Source: an uncultured Verrucomicrobia subdivision 3 bacterium
GTDB lineage: Bacteria > Verrucomicrobiota > Verrucomicrobiae > Limisphaerales > UBA11358
Direction: 5' to 3'
Assembly (NCBI GenBank): GCA_903847285.1
Contig: CAINDH010000209.1
Coordinates: 1-8,378, forward strand
DNA length: 8,378 nt
A program made the position numbers and the translations under genes. Numbering within the stretch: position 1 is the stretch's first letter; each line of letters starts with the position of its first letter. This document shows positions 6,203-8,378 of the stretch, piece by piece. Below the pieces are notes generated by a model. The model was not told the DNA's origin. It ran no database searches and was given only the letters and a program-made list of their open reading frames with translations.

Positions 6203-8122
6203 TCACTTCTTCTCCGCCAGCTGCTGGACGAGGACTTTAAGCTCGTTCAACTGCGCTTTCAACTCCGCGTTCTCAGTTTCCAGTTTTTCAACTTTCAACT
6301 TTCCGCTTTCAACTTTTTGATCCAGACCTTGGATCGCCGCAAGCGCCACGCCGCTTTCGTCCACCACGGAGATGTGTTTGTCGTCGTCACCGTTCAGGCC
6401 GAAGGCGGTTCGGAAATCCTGCGCCATCGGGCCGACGTGCCGCACGGTGTCCGGGCCGCTCTTGTAATTCCATTCCGTGATGGGCAGCGTGGCCACCTTC
6501 CGCAACGCCTCCGCCACGGAGACGGGGGTGAAATTCTCCTTCGCATTCCGATCGCTGGTCAGCAGGACGCCGTTGGCGGTGACCGTTCCCGCTACCGTCA
6601 GATTGCCGTTCGTGTCCACGAGCAGCCGTGTCGCGGCGGCGGTGAGGTCGGCGATTTGCATCCGGCCATCGTCGAGGACGTGCCATTCCCAAGTCCTGCC
6701 CGCCGTGGAATTTTTCACGGCGATGGCCGCCGCGCCGATGGAATTGTAAAAGCCGCTGCCCTGCACGGTGAGCGGCACGACGGGGTTGGTGGTGTTGATG
6801 CCCACGCCACCTGCCGCGCGGACGAGGAACTGGTTGGCGGCGGTGGAACTGAAATCTGCGTCCTGCGAATCTCCCCAGACGAACGCGCCGGTGTTGACGG
6901 CCTTGGCGCGGTTGCCAGCGGCGAAGGCGTAACTGCCGGCAGTATTATTCGCACCACCGGGAATGGCCGAGAAGAATGAGTTTGGTTGGATGGTGTTCAG
7001 GTAACCGCCGCCGATGGTCGAGTAGGTGGCGTTCGTCTGGATGGTGTTGACGTAACCGCCGCCGATGGTTGAAACAACGGAGTTCGGCTGGATGGTGTTC
7101 TGGTATCCGCCGCCGATGGTCGAGTCATATGAGGACGTCTGGATGGTGTTCTGGAATCCGCCGCCGATGGTCGAGTCATATGAGTTCGGCTGGATGGTGT
7201 TGACGTAGCCGCCGCCGATGGTCGAGGTATGTGAGTTTGGTTGGATGGTGTTGCCGCCTCCACCGCCGATGGTTGATTCAAATGAGTTCGTCTGGATGAC
7301 ATTTTGCGCACCGCCGCCCACCGTGGAGAAAACCGAGCCGCTGTCGATTAGGTTGGTGTAGCTGCCGCCAGAATAATTTCCCGCGCCGCCGCCGGCGATG
7401 ACCGCGCCGACGACGTCCGCCGCCACGGCGTTGCCGCTCCAGCCGCCGACGACGTTGACGGCGTTGCTGCCGTTGTTGATGAGCCGCAGGCCGGTCTGGT
7501 TGTTGGCACGGAACTCCACCGGCTGATTGTTCGTGCTGCCGAGGAACTGGCCGTTGGCAACATTGTTGCCGCCGAGTTGCCAGAAGTTACCAGATGAAAT
7601 TTTGTTCAACGTATCCGCGTTCACATTCGTTACATTCGCGCCGTTGCCGGTGAATGTGCCGGTGAGGTTCACGCCGCCCGCGCCGTTGGTCAGCACGGCG
7701 GCGGGGAGCTGCGTGAGGTTCACTGCGCCGGTCACGTTGCCCGCCGTGATGGCGTAGGGCGTGGGTGTGAGCGCCTGCCGCGGCGCGAGCGTGGTGAACG
7801 GCCCGATGGCGGTGCGCACATCCAGTTGCAACCAGCGCGCCGCGCCGGGGAAGTTGGTGGCGAAATCCAGCGGCAGGATGAACAGCCCGTTGGTCACGCC
7901 CACGATGATGCTTGCGGGCGAGTTCGTGGCCACGGCATTGCCACCGCTGGCGGCGTCCCACAACGTGGTTTGAAACTCTGCGCTGCCGGTGTAATTCGAG
8001 CCGCTGCTGTTCAAGCGGCCTTGGTAGGTGAAGGCCGTGCCTTGAGCGTGGGCAGTTGAAAGTTGAGTGACGAGAGTTGAGAGCAGGAGCAAGGCGGCTG
8101 CCCTTTGAAGAAGTTTTTTCAT
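6203..8122 (-). CDS. Secreted fibre-like protein with STIGGG repeats and C-terminal S74 chaperone (tail-fibre domain)
   Basis: A 639-aa protein from the ATG at 8122; the frame extends 6 nt to a TTG, which is less likely. It has a signal peptide with cleavage near AHA|QG (26/27). The QGTAFTYQGRLN module spans 27-127. An NFWQLGGN...LGSTNNQPVEFRANN block (about 179-208) follows, of the kind I recall in bacterial 'tail fibre domain' proteins. Then come seven exact 17-residue units (266-384), a FAAGNRAKAVNTGAFVWGD...NQFLVRAAGGVGI block (400-441) and the S74 domain from SDRNAKENF (523). The tail is a Lys/Glu/Leu coiled coil (about 600-639). In S74 proteins (endosialidase, MYRF) a Ser-Lys pair five residues apart drives self-cleavage after trimer assembly; S523 and K528 are present here. 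The likely product is a trimeric surface fibre that sheds its chaperone. It is first in the secreted cluster. Substrate or target unknown. Confidence -1.
   Translation of the reverse strand: MKKLLQRAAALLLLSTLVTQLSTAHAQGTAFTYQGRLNSSGSNYTGSAEFQTTLWDAASGGNAVATNSPASIIVGVTNGLFILPLDFATNFPGAARWLQLDVRTAIGPFTTLAPRQALTPTPYAITAGNVTGAVNLTQLPAAVLTNGAGGVNLTGTFTGNGANVTNVNADTLNKISSGNFWQLGGNNVANGQFLGSTNNQPVEFRANNQTGLRLINNGSNAVNVVGGWSGNAVAADVVGAVIAGGGAGNYSGGSYTNLIDSGSVFSTVGGGAQNVIQTNSFESTIGGGGGNTIQPNSHTSTIGGGYVNTIQPNSYDSTIGGGFQNTIQTSSYDSTIGGGYQNTIQPNSVVSTIGGGYVNTIQTNATYSTIGGGYLNTIQPNSFFSAIPGGANNTAGSYAFAAGNRAKAVNTGAFVWGDSQDADFSSTAANQFLVRAAGGVGINTTNPVVPLTVQGSGFYNSIGAAAIAVKNSTAGRTWEWHVLDDGRMQIADLTAAATRLLVDTNGNLTVAGTVTANGVLLTSDRNAKENFTPVSVAEALRKVATLPITEWNYKSGPDTVRHVGPMAQDFRTAFGLNGDDDKHISVVDESGVALAAIQGLDQKVESGKLKVEKLETENAELKAQLNELKVLVQQLAEKK
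6323..6556 (-). other. S74 intramolecular chaperone domain with self-cleavage Ser-Lys pair
   Basis: Residues about 523-600 of the 639-aa protein. The motif SDRNAKENF gives S523 and K528, matching the SDRxxKENI start of S74 domains. It continues with LPITEWNYK, a GPMAQDF segment (the 'G.iAQe' mark), ISVVDESGVALAAIQGLDQ, and then the coiled coil. Cleavage at the serine would release a C-terminal piece of about 116 residues. The right-hand limit of the domain is approximate. Confidence -1.
6971..7327 (-). repeat. Seven tandem 51-bp units coding 17-residue STIGGG repeats
   Basis: The units begin at residues 266, 285-2=283, 300, 317, 334, 351 and 368 of the 639-aa protein, each exactly 17 residues with no indel. 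The type unit is STIGGGYQNTIQPNSYD. Variation is confined to a few positions (Y/F/G/A and V/Q/L/G after GGG, P/T after IQ, and the last two or three residues). The DNA is also near-identical between units, with the GCCGCCGATGGT word recurring. An eighth, broken unit (SAIPGGANNTAG) links to the FAAG block. The unit spacing suggests a regular solenoid or trimeric head structure. Confidence -1.
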
Positions 8123-8246
8123 AAGCAATGGGAATTTGGTTTAGGCTTCTGACTGATGACTGTCTGGATTTCCCAAAACTTCCCATCCCCGTCAAAGGTT
8201 AAAGCGCCGGAACCCAGACAGGTGGCGGCCAGTATGGAATTTAGTG
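8123..8246 (-). other. Leader of the secreted-protein cluster
   Basis: This is the 124 bp between the S74 gene and the right repeat copy. Any promoter for the three-gene cluster should be here or inside the repeat. No convincing promoter, operator or Shine-Dalgarno is seen; the bases before the ATG read CCCATTGCTT on the coding strand. Confidence -1.
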
Positions 8247-8378
8247 GCCGATTTGAGCCGGCTCAAAATAAACGGTGGGAGAAAATTGGAGCGGACTCAC
8301 GTCCGCTGCTACGGATAAAGACCGGTCGGGCAAAGCTGCCGCTTTGCCGTGCGAAAGGGGAAGGCGTCGCGGCAGCGA
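8247..8378. repeat. Dispersed hairpin-rich repeat, right copy (cut by window end)
   Basis: Same orientation as the copy at 2918-3057, with 8284-8378 identical to 2955-3049. Its left palindrome TTTGAGCCGGCTCAAA (8252-8267) is perfect over 16 bp, whereas the left copy has one changed base. Stems lie at 8290-8307 and 8329-8348; the third stem (from 8363) is cut by the edge. It lies 5' of the secreted-protein cluster, while the left copy lies 3' of it. Confidence -1.

Noticed and set aside
6997..7311. Alternate-frame open frame across the 51-bp repeats, itself repetitive
   Set aside because: Its repetition is only the shadow of the 17-residue repeats; the true frame has the signal peptide and the S74 domain.
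6203..8122. Prophage remnant, suggested by the tail-fibre-type S74 domain
   Set aside because: No phage structural, lysis or integrase genes are present, and the protein has a bacterial signal peptide and a non-phage paralogue beside it.
8148..8210. Possible sigma-70 promoter (TTGACG, 17 bp, GAAATC) before the S74 gene
   Set aside because: The -10 element matches the consensus at too few positions to be listed.
2918..8378. Composite transposon or CRISPR array
   Set aside because: No transposase gene, no terminal inverted repeats and no target duplication are seen; the repeats are two copies about 5.3 kb apart with genes between, not a spacer array.

Overview
The window looks chromosomal and most likely comes from a Verrucomicrobiota bacterium of the Pedosphaera/Limisphaera type. 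This placement rests on memory of family style, not on a search. The clues are secreted proteins that begin their mature part with QGTAFTYQGRLN, the companion protein with the 'GGGISTGGTYTVSGTIGQ' style, and GC-rich hairpin repeats between genes. All six genes lie on the minus strand.

Left part (1-2605): an ordinary housekeeping block, read right to left as nuoB, nuoC, nuoD and the start of nuoE. These encode the peripheral-arm subunits of respiratory complex I (NADH:quinone oxidoreductase). The genes are packed within a few bases or overlap, so they form one operon that runs off the left edge. nuoB leads the visible operon and no nuoA lies directly upstream. About 80 bp before nuoB is a perfect TGTGA-N6-TCACA palindrome, the textbook half-site arrangement of a Crp/Fnr-family operator.

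Middle (2606-3073): a 468-bp gene-free stretch with that operator, a run of ten G, three 9-bp tandem units and a dispersed repeat of about 140 bp made of consecutive hairpins.

Right part (3074-8122): three secreted-protein genes in one direction with 37-38 bp spacers, probably one transcript. In order of transcription they are: a 639-aa fibre-like protein with seven exact 17-residue STIGGG repeats and a C-terminal S74 intramolecular chaperone domain with its Ser-Lys pair; an 863-aa paralogue with the same N-terminal module, a degenerate version of the repeats and a different C-terminus; and a 153-aa secreted beta-rich protein. The S74 chaperone and the head-like repeats suggest that the first protein folds as a trimeric surface fibre. 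The role of the set is not known from sequence; adhesion or a surface coat is inference.

The hairpin repeat recurs in the same orientation at the right edge (8247-8378), with 95 bp identical up to the window end, so the two copies bracket the surface-protein cassette.
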